Shown here in pieces: positions 46,716 to 55,240 of a stretch of DNA of 64,000 nt. Position 1 is the stretch's first letter. The number at the start of each line of letters is the position of its first letter. Made by a program: the position numbers and the translations under genes. The notes beneath the pieces were generated by a model, which was not told the origin of the DNA, did no database searches, and worked only from the letters and a program-made list of their open reading frames with translations. Source of the DNA: Nocardia sp. BMG51109 (lineage in GTDB: Bacteria > Actinomycetota > Actinomycetes > Mycobacteriales > Mycobacteriaceae); assembly GCF_000526215.1 (NCBI RefSeq), contig NZ_JAFQ01000004.1:3534001-3598000 (forward strand), given 5' to 3'.

Positions 46716-47150
46716 TCAGTGCTCGAGCGGGATGACCCGCGCGGTGGCCGTGGCGGTGCCGACCACCGCACCGTCGGGATTGCGCAGTTCGCCTGCGAGG
46801 AATGCGATGTCGCCGTCGCGGCGCACGACGCGGCCGGTGCCGCGCAGGCGGCCGGTCCGGGCGGGGCGCAGGAAGCTCACCTGCATGTCCAGCGTGGACT
46901 GGAACTCGCCCGGCCCGAGCGTGGCCAGCAGGGCGGGGCCGACCGTGTCGTAGAGCATGGCGGCGACGAAGGCGCCCAGCACCTCGCCGAGCGGATTGGT
47001 GAATGCCTCCGTCGCGGTGAAGGCGAGTTCGATTGTTCCGCTGTCGATATCGGCGTCGATGAATTCGAAGCCGAGGGTCTGCGCGGCCCGGGGGATCGGG
47101 ACCCGGCCCTCGACTCCCTCCCAGAACAGTCCGCGCCGCTGCTCGTTCAT
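46716..47150 (-). CDS. PaaI-type hotdog thioesterase
   Basis: A 144-residue hotdog-fold protein. TNPLGEVLGAFVAAMLYDTVGPALLATLGPGE is the substrate-binding helix, and TLDMQVSFLRPARTGRLRGTGRVVRR is the strand block of the PaaI/YbgC acyl-CoA thioesterase family. The ATG start is near a plausible site. The catalytic Asp/Glu positions are not certain. It probably hydrolyses acyl-CoA; substrate unknown. It follows the VIT-type transporter gene after 43 bp. Confidence 0.85.
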   Translation of the reverse strand: MNEQRRGLFWEGVEGRVPIPRAAQTLGFEFIDADIDSGTIELAFTATEAFTNPLGEVLGAFVAAMLYDTVGPALLATLGPGEFQSTLDMQVSFLRPARTGRLRGTGRVVRRDGDIAFLAGELRNPDGAVVGTATATARVIPLEH

Positions 47151-47193
47151 GCTTCCACTGTGTCAGGCGGGCGGTGGATCTGCCAGGGGCGGA

Positions 47194-47910
47194 TCAGTGG
47201 CCGGACAGTCCGGGGATCTGGCCGATGCCGTAGGTGACGGCCATCGCCAGGGCGCCGCCGATCACCACGCGGGCGGTGGCGCGGCGCGGGTTGCTGCCGC
47301 CGAGGCGGGCGCTGATCGACCCGGTGCAGGCCAGCGCGACCAGCACGGCCACGATCGTCACCGGAACCCGCCACGACGGCGGCGGCAGCAGGATGGCCAG
47401 CAGCGGCAGCAGGGCGCCGCAGGTGAATGCCACGGCCGAGGAGGCGGCGGCCTGCCAGGGGTTCGTCAGCTCGTTCGGGTTCAGTCCCAGCTCGGCCTCG
47501 GCGTGCGCGGCGAATGCGTCGTGGGCGGTGAGCTCCCGGGCGACCTGGTGCGCGGTCTCCGGCGACAGGCCCTTGGCCCGGTAGATCTGGGCGAGTTCGG
47601 CCAGTTCGTAGTCGGGTTCCTCGGCGAGTTCCCGCTTCTCCTTCGACAGCAGGGCCTTCTCGGTGTCGCGCTGGGTGCTGACCGAGACGTATTCGCCCGC
47701 CGCCATCGAGATCGCGCCCGCCACCAGCCCGGCCACGCCGGCGGCCAGGATCGGCGTGGTGCTGGTGGTCGCCGACGCCACACCGACCACCAGCCCGGCG
47801 GTGGACACGATGCCGTCGTTGGCGCCGAGCACTCCGGCCCGCAGCCAGTTCAGCTTCGATATCAGGCCCTGGCCGTGCGGTTCGGACGGATGCGTCCCGG
47901 TGTCGTTCAC
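47194..47910 (-). CDS. VIT1/CCC1-type iron/manganese transporter
   Basis: A 238-residue membrane protein with five helices. WLRAGVLGANDGIVSTAGLVVGVA and GAISMAAGEYVSVSTQRDTEKA are the conserved helix motifs. A soluble metal-binding-like segment (EEPDYELAELAQIYRAKGLSPETA) separates helices 2 and 3. The family moves Fe2+ or Mn2+ out of the cytoplasm. It is divergent from the methyltransferase gene. Confidence 0.9.
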   Translation of the reverse strand: MNDTGTHPSEPHGQGLISKLNWLRAGVLGANDGIVSTAGLVVGVASATTSTTPILAAGVAGLVAGAISMAAGEYVSVSTQRDTEKALLSKEKRELAEEPDYELAELAQIYRAKGLSPETAHQVARELTAHDAFAAHAEAELGLNPNELTNPWQAAASSAVAFTCGALLPLLAILLPPPSWRVPVTIVAVLVALACTGSISARLGGSNPRRATARVVIGGALAMAVTYGIGQIPGLSGH

Positions 47911-48015
47911 GTTCAGCAGATTAGGCCCCCGGGGTCGGCGTTCCGGGGATCCGGGAGCGGGAGTGTGTGGGAGGTACCGGGGGAATCGCTGCTCACCGGC
48001 CCGGACGCCGGCCGG

Positions 48016-48021
48016 TAGTAT
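48016..48021 (+). promoter_or_regulatory. leaderless -10 element of the methyltransferase gene
   Basis: TAGTAT lies eight bases before the GTG at 48030 (and only two before a GTG at 48024). This favours 48030. Confidence 0.5.
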
Positions 48022-48029
48022 CCGTGGAT

Positions 48030-48674
48030 GTGAATCCCATTGTCACTCGGGTCATGTCCACTCTCGCCGGGCAGCTGGGCAATCCGCACGGATTGCTGGG
48101 TAAGGGCGTGGCGGCCATGCTCGATCGCGGAAACCGGGCCATGGTCGCCGGTGCCGTCGAGGCGGCGGAGGTCGCCCCGGGCGCGGCGGCGGCCGATATC
48201 GGATTCGGTGGCGGCGTGGGACTGTCGCTGCTGCTGGATCGGGTCGGCGCGGGTGGCACCGTGCACGGCGTGGAGATCTCGCCGGACATGCTGGCGCGGG
48301 CCAGGTCCCGCTTCGTCTCCGAGGTCGGCGCCGGGCGGTTGCGGCTGCTCACGGGGTCGCTGACCGAACTGCCGCTGGCCGATGCCGCCGTGGACGCGGC
48401 GATCACGGTGAACACCGTGTACTTCGTGCCCGAGCTGGATCGTGCGTGCGCCGAGCTGGCCCGCGTGGTGCGGCCCGGCGGTCGCGTGGTGGTCGGTATC
48501 GGTGATCCGGCGGCGATGGCCCGAATGCCGTTCACGGCCTACGGATTCCGGCTGCGGCCGGTCGCGGACGTGATCGGCGAGCTGGAGCGGGTGGGCTTCG
48601 CCGTCGAGGATCGCGTCATCGAGCACCGGCCGGTTCCGGCGCACCTGCTCGTCGCGCGGCCGTCCGGGAGCTGA
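48030..48674 (+). CDS. class I SAM-dependent methyltransferase
   Basis: A 214-residue Rossmann-fold methyltransferase of the UbiE/Methyltransf_11 type. The SAM-binding motif I is AAADIGFGGGVGLSLLL, followed by HGVEISPDMLARAR (motif II) and VDAAITVNTVYFVPELDRACAELARVVRPGG (motifs III and IV). The methyl acceptor is unknown. The start at GTG 48030 is probably leaderless. It is followed by the kinase gene 49 bp later. Confidence 0.87.
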   Translation: MNPIVTRVMSTLAGQLGNPHGLLGKGVAAMLDRGNRAMVAGAVEAAEVAPGAAAADIGFGGGVGLSLLLDRVGAGGTVHGVEISPDMLARARSRFVSEVGAGRLRLLTGSLTELPLADAAVDAAITVNTVYFVPELDRACAELARVVRPGGRVVVGIGDPAAMARMPFTAYGFRLRPVADVIGELERVGFAVEDRVIEHRPVPAHLLVARPSGS

Positions 48675-48711
48675 GCGCCCTCGTCTCCCGCACCGGGCGG
48701 ATTTTCTCTCG

Positions 48712-48717
48712 TAGGAT
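48712..48717 (+). promoter_or_regulatory. leaderless -10 element of the phosphotransferase gene
   Basis: TAGGAT lies six bases before the GTG at 48724, with no Shine-Dalgarno sequence. Confidence 0.5.
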
Positions 48718-48723
48718 CCCGAC

Positions 48724-49665
48724 GTGGACATGAGTGCGAGCGTCGAACTTCCGGACGGCTGGGAGGAGTGCGTTCGTACCGTGCTGGCCGTCTCGCCGCG
48801 GCCGGAGCTGGCGGATGGGGAGCTGCGGTTGCTCGGCGCGGGCATGGACAGCCTGGCGCTGTTGCTGGAGCGGCCCGAGGGGGCGTATGTGCTGCGGCTG
48901 CCGCAGGATCCGCACGGGGCCGAGGGGATCGCACGCGAGGCTCGCCTGCTGCCGGAGCTTGCCGGACTGCTGCCGGTGCCGATACCACGATTCCTGTTCA
49001 CCGCCCCGAATCCGTTGGGCCCGGGGGAGTTCTGTGTCTATCCGGTGGTACCGGGCGAGTCCGTGCCCGAGGAGAGGTGGCACGAGCGGGGGCTGCTGGA
49101 CCTGCCCGCGGTTCCCTGGCGCATCGCCGAGCTGATCGAGGGAGTGCACGCCTTCCCGGTCTCCCGAGCTCGCGAGCTGGGCATCGAGTTGTGGGATCTG
49201 CGGGCGGATTTCACCGAGGATCTGGAATCCGTTCGCGCCGAGGTGGTTCCGCTGCTGTCGTCGGCGGAGGCGACGATGCTGCTGAACGCCTGGGACGACT
49301 ATCTCGGGGACGACGTGAATTTCACGAACCGGCCCACGCTGGCGCACGCAGACCTGAGCCTGGACCATCTGCTCGTCACGGGTTCCGAGATCAGCGGGCT
49401 GATCGACTTCGGCGACGTGGCGATCACCGACCCCGACTACGACCTGTGCTACCTGTATCCGGAGGCCGGACGGGATTTCGTCGGGCGCGTACAGCATTGC
49501 CGCGGAATGGAACTCGACTCCCGGACCGAGACCAAGCTGCGCTTCTGGGCCTGCGCGGACCCGGCGCTGGACGTGCTGGACTCGATCGAGAAGGACCTCC
49601 CGCGGTTCCGGGCGGAGCGGCTGCGGGTGCTGACCGAGGCCCTCGAGCAGTTCCAGGGGGAGTAG
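48724..49665 (+). CDS. aminoglycoside/macrolide phosphotransferase-like kinase
   Basis: A 313-residue APH-fold kinase. The catalytic loop is LAHADLSLDHLLV (H-x-D with D/H in place of the usual Asn) and the DFG-type motif is GLIDFGDVAITDPDYDL. The nucleotide-binding N-lobe has LGAGMDSLALLL and VLRLPQ. The layout with HADLSLDHLL is closest to macrolide phosphotransferases (Mph-like) and hygromycin-type kinases, but the substrate cannot be assigned; it might be an intrinsic resistance gene. Leaderless GTG start. Confidence 0.82.
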   Translation: MDMSASVELPDGWEECVRTVLAVSPRPELADGELRLLGAGMDSLALLLERPEGAYVLRLPQDPHGAEGIAREARLLPELAGLLPVPIPRFLFTAPNPLGPGEFCVYPVVPGESVPEERWHERGLLDLPAVPWRIAELIEGVHAFPVSRARELGIELWDLRADFTEDLESVRAEVVPLLSSAEATMLLNAWDDYLGDDVNFTNRPTLAHADLSLDHLLVTGSEISGLIDFGDVAITDPDYDLCYLYPEAGRDFVGRVQHCRGMELDSRTETKLRFWACADPALDVLDSIEKDLPRFRAERLRVLTEALEQFQGE

Positions 49666-49817
49666 CCGATCGGGTCACCGGCCGCTTGCGCACCACATCG
49701 ACGGCGAGGAAATCCGGCTCGTCGCGCGCATCGCGCCGGTGATCGGGGCGCACCCGGCCGAGGTGCGGTGATCACGGGCTCGCGAAAACCGCTTGCCCGG
49801 CGCGGCAGGATGGTCTG

Positions 49818-50627
49818 GTGAACGAGCGGACGGTAACGGTGGACGGTATCGCGGTCACCGACTTCGGCGGTGCCGGTCGGCCGATGGTCGCGCTGCACGG
49901 AAGTTTCGGGCGCGCAAGCATATTCGACGGACTGGCCCGTGAACTCGCCGGCCGGGCCCGGATCGTCGCCCCGGATCAGCGGGGCCACGGTTACACCGGT
50001 CGTGCCGACAGTTACGCGAGCGATGATTTCGTCGGCGATGCCGCCGGGGTGATCGAGCGCCTGGGTCTGGCTCCGGTCGTGGTGTTCGGGCATTCACACG
50101 GCGGAATTACCGCCTACCGCCTCGCCGCCCGGCACCCGGAGCTGGTGTCGGCGTTGGTCATCGAGGATGTCGGCCCGGTGATGCGGCCGCCCGAGATAGC
50201 CCGTCCGATCCTGGACGTGCGTGGCTGGCCCGCCGAAGCGTCCACGAAAAATCAACTGGCCGAGGCGATCCGGTCGCGCGGCGTCCCCGATCCAGGCTAT
50301 TTCATGCAGAGCGCCGAACCGGCCGACGGCGGCTGGCGGCTGCTGTTCGACTGGGATGACATGATGGCCGTGCAGGCCGGCGGCGTCGGCGACTGGTGGG
50401 AAGAGTGGCTCGGATCTACTTGTCCCGCATTGGTTTTACGTGGCGAGCACAGCACGCTACTGCCCGCCGAACTGGCCGCTCGGATGATCGCTCGGCGGCC
50501 CGGTAGCCGTCTCGTGGAGTTCGCCGGCGCCGGGCACTGGATTCACGACGACGACCCCGCCGGGGTCGCCCGCGCGGTGGCCGGCTTCCTCGGCGAACTC
50601 GGCCTCAGTCCAGGTCGTAGCGCATGA
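49818..50627 (+). CDS. alpha/beta hydrolase
   Basis: A 269-residue alpha/beta hydrolase. The oxyanion motif is ALHGSFGRASIFD, the nucleophile elbow is FGHSHGGITAY (Ser), the Asp is around GEHSTLLP, and the catalytic His is in GAGHWIHDDDP. It resembles haloalkane dehalogenase/esterase-like hydrolases; the substrate is unknown. A GTG start at 49818 is used. Its last 23 bases overlap the end of the GNAT gene on the opposite strand. Confidence 0.88.
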   Translation: MNERTVTVDGIAVTDFGGAGRPMVALHGSFGRASIFDGLARELAGRARIVAPDQRGHGYTGRADSYASDDFVGDAAGVIERLGLAPVVVFGHSHGGITAYRLAARHPELVSALVIEDVGPVMRPPEIARPILDVRGWPAEASTKNQLAEAIRSRGVPDPGYFMQSAEPADGGWRLLFDWDDMMAVQAGGVGDWWEEWLGSTCPALVLRGEHSTLLPAELAARMIARRPGSRLVEFAGAGHWIHDDDPAGVARAVAGFLGELGLSPGRSA

Positions 50628-51111
50628 ACACGTCGGCGCGGTCGTAGGGCATCGGGCCGATCCGGTCGGGCGGGACGTGCACGAAGCCGATGGATTCGTA
50701 CAGGTGGACCGCGTCCTTCAGGATGCTGTTGCTCCCCAGGAACAGGGCCGTGGCGCCGTGCTCGCGAGCGTAGTCGACGGCGGCCCGCAGGATGATCCGG
50801 CCGAGGCCGCGGCCGCGCCGGTCGCGGGCGACGGCCATCTTGGACAGCTCGAACACGCCGTCGCCCTCCGGGACGAGCGCTACGCATCCGACGACATCCT
50901 CGCCCTCGCGGGCGATCAGCACCTGGCCGCCCTCGGCGATGATCTTGTGCTCGGGATCGTCCAGGGTCGCGGAGTCGGCGGGTTCCAGGGAGAACAGTTC
51001 GACGATCCACGCCTCGTTGAGTTCCTTGAACGCGCGCGCGTCGGCCGGGCCGGACATCGGCTCGACGACGAGGGCGGCGGGGGAGGTAACGGGTCCGGTC
51101 TGCTGGGTCAC
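50605..51111 (-). CDS. GNAT family N-acetyltransferase
   Basis: A 168-residue acetyltransferase. The acetyl-CoA motif A is KMAVARDRRGRGLGRIILRAAVDYA, followed by LFLGSNSILKDAVHLYESIGF (motif B). It resembles the GNAT proteins often annotated with the MarR-like acetyltransferases; the substrate is unknown. The GTG at 51111 starts VTQQTGPVTSP; an ATG at residue 19 is possible. It is divergent from the LysR regulator, which may control it, and its 3' end overlaps the hydrolase gene. Confidence 0.87.
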   Translation of the reverse strand: MTQQTGPVTSPAALVVEPMSGPADARAFKELNEAWIVELFSLEPADSATLDDPEHKIIAEGGQVLIAREGEDVVGCVALVPEGDGVFELSKMAVARDRRGRGLGRIILRAAVDYAREHGATALFLGSNSILKDAVHLYESIGFVHVPPDRIGPMPYDRADVFMRYDLD

Positions 51112-51134
51112 GACGCCAGCCTGCCCGCGACAGA

Positions 51135-51180
51135 ACCATTACGTCCAATACATGATAGGTCCAATTGATACGTTCAACTT
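51135..51180. promoter_or_regulatory. divergent promoter and LysR-box region
   Basis: The 69 bp between the GNAT and LysR genes is AT-rich for this genome and contains a repeated GTCCAAT (51150-51156 and 51168-51174, 18 bp apart) with ATACATGATAGG between. This is suitable for a LysR-type regulator binding between divergent promoters. The exact site is not resolved. Confidence 0.4.
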
Positions 51181-52074
51181 ATGAACGAGGGAGTGGAGCT
51201 GCGCCACCTGCGCTATTTCCTCGCGGTAGCCGAGGAGTTGCACTTCGGCCGGGCGGCGGCCCGGCTGCACATCGCGCAGCCCGCGCTGACCCAGCAGATC
51301 CAGCGGCTGGAGACGCTGCTGGGTACCAGGCTGTTCGACCGCACCTCGCGCAGCGTCGCGCTCACGCCGGCGGGGCAGGTGCTGCGGGAACGCGCCGCGA
51401 CGATCCTGCGACACGCGAGCCGCGATCTCGACGAGGTGGCGCGCATCGGCCGGGGCAGCCAGGGCAAGCTCTATCTCGGATTCGTGCCGTCGGTGCTCCC
51501 GTTGAAGCCGTTGCGCAGCGTCCGGCAGTTCCGCGACCGCTACCCGCTGGTCCGGATCGAACTCGTCGAGGGCTACACCACGCACATGATGGCGCAGCTC
51601 GGCCACGGCGCGCTCGATCTGGCGATCGTGCGCGATCCGGACGAACAACCCGGCACGGTCGCGTTCCCGCTGGCCACCGAGCCGTTCATGGCGGTGCTGC
51701 CCGTCGAGCACCCGCTCGCCGACCGCCCCGCCCTCAGCGGCGCCGAACTCGCCGGCGATCCGCTGGTGTTCTTTCCGCGGGCCGCGGGCGCGGTCGCCCA
51801 CGACAAGAACCTGCGCCCGCTGGTGGAGGCCGGCTGCCGGCCGAACATCGTGCAGGAGGGCAACACCTGGACCACGGTGCTGTATCTGGTGGGCGAGGGG
51901 CTCGGCGTCACCATCGCACCGCGCAGCGCGACATTCACCGCACCGCAGAGCGTGCGGGTCGTGCCCTTGGCCGAAACCGATGCCACGACAACCGTTTACG
52001 CCGTGCACCGCAGCGGCGACGACCGCGCCCTGGTGCACAACTTCCTGGCGCTGCTGCCGGACAATGATGTGTAG
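51181..52074 (+). CDS. LysR family transcriptional regulator
   Basis: A 297-residue LysR-type regulator. The N-terminal HTH is LRHLRYFLAVAEELHFGRAAARLHIAQPALTQQIQRLETLLG (in sections), with the usual SVALTPAGQVL linker entry. The effector domain from about 90 has KLYLGFVPSVLPL and GEGLGVTIAP. It is close to the BenM/CatM-like subgroup. The gene is divergent from the GNAT gene with a 69 bp gap, which makes that gene a likely target. The inducer is unknown. Confidence 0.93.
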   Translation: MNEGVELRHLRYFLAVAEELHFGRAAARLHIAQPALTQQIQRLETLLGTRLFDRTSRSVALTPAGQVLRERAATILRHASRDLDEVARIGRGSQGKLYLGFVPSVLPLKPLRSVRQFRDRYPLVRIELVEGYTTHMMAQLGHGALDLAIVRDPDEQPGTVAFPLATEPFMAVLPVEHPLADRPALSGAELAGDPLVFFPRAAGAVAHDKNLRPLVEAGCRPNIVQEGNTWTTVLYLVGEGLGVTIAPRSATFTAPQSVRVVPLAETDATTTVYAVHRSGDDRALVHNFLALLPDNDV

Positions 52075-52257
52075 CAGCGGCATTCGACCGCAGGTGAGCG
52101 TAGCGGTCCGAGCGCCGGTGACGCCGTCGTTCCCCGCCCCGGCATGCCACGATGGTTCGCTCGCGTTCTTGTGCGGGCCGATAGGAGGAAGCGGCCGGTC
52201 GGCCCGCCCCGGCCGGTGCACCTGTCGTCGCGACGGCCGAGCGCCGTGCACGCCGCC

Positions 52258-52337
52258 GTCGCGAAAGGTCGGCGGTGGCATGATTGTCGCGAAGGTCGGC
52301 GGTGGCGTGGTTGTCGCGGAGATCGGCCGCGGTACGG
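52258..52337 (+). repeat. three imperfect 27 bp tandem repeats
   Basis: Units beginning GTCGCGAAAGGTCGGCGG (52258), GTCGCGAAGGTCGGCGG (52286) and GTCGCGGAGATCGGCCGCGG (52313) follow one another in the roughly 340 bp non-coding gap between lysR and the DUF389 gene. No function is evident; nothing else was recognised in this gap. Confidence 0.75.
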
Positions 52338-52412
52338 CGAGTCGTCTGCCGGGGGCCCGGTGTCGGGGCAAAGATCTCGGCCGAGCCGGCCCGCGCACGG
52401 CAGACTGTCCCC

Positions 52413-53375
52413 ATGCTCAACCTCCGAATCATGTCGCCCGCCGACATGACCGACGACGTCCTCGAGGCGCTCGACAGCGACGACAGCGTGAGTGGTCTGG
52501 CGGTGATGCGTGGCGCGGCACTGCGGCCGGTCGGTGACGTCGTCACGGCGAACGTGGCGCGGGAGGCCGCCAACGACATCATCGCCCGGCTGCGCGGACT
52601 GGGCGTCCACCATCGCGGCAGCATCGAGATCCAGCAGGTGCCCACCTGGCTGTCGCGGAGCGGGTTCGAGGCCGAGATCCGCTGTCCGGGTAGTGCTTCC
52701 GACTCGGTCGTGTGGGCCGATGTCGCCCAGCGCTCCTACGAGGCCACCGAGCTCAACTGGACCTATCTGAGCTTCATGACCCTCGCGACGGTGATCGCGA
52801 GCATCGCCATCATCAGCGACTCGCAGGTGCTCGTCATCGGTGCGATGGTGCTCGGCCCGGAGTTCGGCGCGATCGCCGCGCTCGGCGTGGCCCTGGTGCG
52901 GCGTCGCTATGTGCTGGGCATGCTGGCCATCCGAACCCTGGTGCTGGGCTTCGTCGCGGCCATCGTCGCCACGCTGGTGCTGGCGCTGATCGGCCGGGCG
53001 CTGGGCTGGATCACCCTCGACGACGTGGTGGGCCCGCGCCCGGGCACCGCCTTCATCTACTCACCGGACAAGTGGTCGTTCATCGTGGCCCTGGTCGCGG
53101 GGGCGGCCGGTGTGCTGTCACTGACCTCGGCGAAGGCGACCGCCCTTGCGGGCGTGTTCATTTCGGTGACGACGGTGTCGGCCGCGGGCAATATCGCGCT
53201 CGGGGCGGCCTTCGGGGTCGGGTCCGCGATCGCGGAGAGTTCGTTGCAGCTGCTGGTGAACATCGCCGGGATGGCGCTGGCCGGGTGGGGCACGCTGGCG
53301 CTGCAGAACGTCCTGTGGTCGCGGATCTCGGTGCGCCGCGCCAGGGCCATGCTGCGCCCGCGCCGCATGTTGTGA
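52413..53375 (+). CDS. DUF389 family membrane protein
   Basis: A 320-residue protein. Residues 1-105 form a soluble ACT/ferredoxin-like domain (NLRIMSPADMTDDVLEALDSDDSVSGLAVMRG), and from about 110 there are six or so helices with the DUF389 motifs LNWTYLSFMTLATVIASIAIISDSQVLVIGAMVLGPEFGAIAALGVAL (in sections) and GVFISVTTVSAAGNIALG. The ATG at 52413 is used because upstream in-frame codons run through a tandem repeat. Function unknown; a transport role is suspected for the family. Confidence 0.88.
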   Translation: MLNLRIMSPADMTDDVLEALDSDDSVSGLAVMRGAALRPVGDVVTANVAREAANDIIARLRGLGVHHRGSIEIQQVPTWLSRSGFEAEIRCPGSASDSVVWADVAQRSYEATELNWTYLSFMTLATVIASIAIISDSQVLVIGAMVLGPEFGAIAALGVALVRRRYVLGMLAIRTLVLGFVAAIVATLVLALIGRALGWITLDDVVGPRPGTAFIYSPDKWSFIVALVAGAAGVLSLTSAKATALAGVFISVTTVSAAGNIALGAAFGVGSAIAESSLQLLVNIAGMALAGWGTLALQNVLWSRISVRRARAMLRPRRML

Positions 53376-53415
53376 ACGGTGGGGCGGGCCGGCCGCTGCC
53401 GGTGGACGGCGTGGA

Positions 53416-53667
53416 TCAGTCCTGGCCGTTGCCCCGGGCCGCGGGTGCGTCGTTGCGTGAGTCCGAGTGCCCGCGTACCTTCTTGGCGGCGATGGCGTGC
53501 GGCACCGTGCCGAGTGCGGCCCCGACCAGCGCGCTGGAGACCACGCCGACGAGGAAGGTCGGCACGCCGAACGAGGTGGCCGCGGGTGTCGCGAACCCGA
53601 GGACGAGCGCGAACGCCAGCACCGCGCCGGATGCCGCGATCAGCGCTGCCAGGAGTCTCTTGCTCAT
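53416..53667 (-). CDS. small two-helix membrane protein
   Basis: An 83-residue protein with two hydrophobic segments (LLAALIAASGAVLAFALVLGF and VPTFLVGVVSSALVGAALGTV) and a charged tail (KKVRGHSDSRNDAP). I do not recognise the family. GGAGGGA is a good ribosome site seven bases before the ATG. A DosR-type palindrome lies about 150 bp upstream (53814-53833), with a possible -10 TATCGT in between, so it may be hypoxia-regulated. Confidence 0.72.
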   Translation of the reverse strand: MSKRLLAALIAASGAVLAFALVLGFATPAATSFGVPTFLVGVVSSALVGAALGTVPHAIAAKKVRGHSDSRNDAPAARGNGQD

Positions 53668-53813
53668 GGTGTCCCTCCGCAGGAGTAAGAGATTCGGCGC
53701 GACCCGATGGTGGCTCGGGGTGAGCGTCTCCCCCCGATCGGAGACCGTCGCGCTACACGATAGTGACGCTACGGACTGGCGTGACGCCAGTAGGGCGGCC
53801 GGGTTTCGGAAAA

Positions 53814-53833
53814 TTAGGGACTAAAGTCCCACA
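53814..53833. promoter_or_regulatory. DosR (DevR) dormancy-type box
   Basis: TTAGGGACTAAAGTCCCACA contains the perfect palindromic core GGGACT-AA-AGTCCC of the DosR consensus TTSGGGACTWWAGTCCCSAA and matches 17 of its 20 positions. It lies between divergent genes, 147 bp from the small membrane protein start and 122 bp from the DUF6412 gene. It predicts control by a DosR-like response regulator under hypoxia or nitric oxide. Confidence 0.75.
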
Positions 53834-53941
53834 ATGCGACCCGGGTGATTCCGGCCGATATCGCCTGGCCCCGGTGCGAATCATTTGCGATCCGCGCGGA
53901 ATCGCGTTCGCGTGGCGCCCGTCACCCGGGCGGTGACCCGG

Positions 53942-53947
53942 TACGCT
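53942..53947 (+). promoter_or_regulatory. leaderless -10 element of the DUF6412 gene
   Basis: TACGCT lies seven bases before the GTG at 53955. The interval has no separate ribosome site. Confidence 0.5.
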
Positions 53948-53954
53948 CGGGAGC

Positions 53955-54251
53955 GTGATCACTCGGATGCGGTCGGCGGCGCTGCTGGTGTGCGCGCTCG
54001 TCGTGTCCGGGTGGGCCGTGCTCGCGATGCCGGTGAGTGAGCCGAATTCGCTCGTGGCCGTAGGCGCCGTGGCGGCGGTGGCGCTGGCCGTGGTGGCGGC
54101 ACAGACCGCGCGGGCCACGCTGCTGCCCGTGGTCGTGCACGCCGGGCCGCCGGCATCCGCGCAGCGGCGGCGCCGGGGATCGTTTCTGCGCCAGAGCAAT
54201 CCGGATGCCGCCGGTCGGGTGCGGCCCAGGGCGCCGGGTAGCGGAGCCTGA
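53955..54251 (+). CDS. DUF6412-like small membrane protein beside yidC
   Basis: A 98-residue protein with two helices (AALLVCALVVSGWAVLAM and LVAVGAVAAVALAVVAAQTARATLL) and a basic Pro/Arg-rich tail (SAQRRRRGSFLRQSNPDAAGRVRPRAPG). Small proteins of this kind, named DUF6412, commonly precede yidC paralogues in actinobacteria. It may assist the insertase, but this is inferred only from context. Leaderless start. Confidence 0.72.
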   Translation: MITRMRSAALLVCALVVSGWAVLAMPVSEPNSLVAVGAVAAVALAVVAAQTARATLLPVVVHAGPPASAQRRRRGSFLRQSNPDAAGRVRPRAPGSGA

Positions 54252-54337
54252 CCGCGTCGTAGGACGTGGTCGGCAGTTTCGCTGACCCTGTTTCCCTTTC
54301 GCCCGTGCGCGGGCGCCACACCGTGAGGTGTTCTCCC

Positions 54338-55183
54338 ATGCTCGATTTCGTGTACTACCCGGTGTCCGCCGTGCTGTGGTTGTGGCACACCGGATTCGCC
54401 GCCCTGCTCGGCGCGGGCAGCGGCCCGGCCTGGGTGCTGGCGATCGTTTTTCTCGTCGTCACCGTCCGGGCACTGCTGGTGCGGCCGTTCCTGGCGCAGG
54501 TGCGGTTCTCCCGGACCATGTCGGTACTGCAACCGCAGGTGCGGGAGTTGCAGGCCAAGTACTCCGGCGACCGCGAGAAACTGGTGGCGGAGACCCGGAA
54601 GTTACAGCAGCAGCACAACTTCAGCGTGCTGCGCGGGTGCCTGCCGGTGGTCGGGCAGCTGCTGCTGTTCCTCGGCCTCTACCACGTGCTGCGGTCGTTC
54701 GACCGCACCGGACCCGTCTCGCAGGTGCCGTTCCTGGGCAGTTCGGCCTCGATGAGCGCCGCCGACAACGCCAACACGGCCAACTACCTGTTCTCGCCGG
54801 AACAGGTGCGGTCGTTCCTGGACGCCGAGCTGCTCGGCACCCCGCTGACCGCGACCCTGGCCACGTCGGGTTCGGCGCTGGCCTCCTTTGTGGCCGTGGC
54901 GATTCCGCTGGTGCTGATCGGCGCCCTCGCCACCCACGGCACGGCCCGGGCATCGATCGCGCGTCAGCTCGAGACGACGCCGCAGACCAGGATGATCAAC
55001 TGGATGACGCTGTGGGTGCTGCCGCTCTTCACCGCCGCGGCCGGCCTGATCATGCCGCTGGGCATCCTGGTGTACTTCGCCACCAGCAACACCTGGACCT
55101 TCGTGCAGCAGTACGTGGTGCACCGGCGTTCGGAGCCGCTGCCGGCCGCGCCGTCGGAGCGCCGCGAGAACGGGGCCGACTGA
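54338..55183 (+). CDS. yidC: YidC/Oxa1 family membrane protein insertase (second copy)
   Basis: A 281-residue YidC-type insertase that places proteins in the cytoplasmic membrane. It has five helices: WLWHTGFAALLGAGSGPAW, the hydrophilic-groove helix AIVFLVVTVRALLVRPFLAQVRFSR with the conserved Arg, the coiled coil QPQVRELQAKYSGDREKL, then GCLPVVGQLLLFLGLYHVL. It lacks the lipobox of Gram-positive YidC. Because the main yidC lies near oriC in this group, this is a paralogue. GAGGTG precedes the ATG. It ends near a strong hairpin. Confidence 0.9.
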   Translation: MLDFVYYPVSAVLWLWHTGFAALLGAGSGPAWVLAIVFLVVTVRALLVRPFLAQVRFSRTMSVLQPQVRELQAKYSGDREKLVAETRKLQQQHNFSVLRGCLPVVGQLLLFLGLYHVLRSFDRTGPVSQVPFLGSSASMSAADNANTANYLFSPEQVRSFLDAELLGTPLTATLATSGSALASFVAVAIPLVLIGALATHGTARASIARQLETTPQTRMINWMTLWVLPLFTAAAGLIMPLGILVYFATSNTWTFVQQYVVHRRSEPLPAAPSERRENGAD

Positions 55184-55240
55184 GCGAATCCGGTGGTTGG
55201 CATGGATTCCGGCCGGAAGCGCGCCGGAACGAAGTACTGC

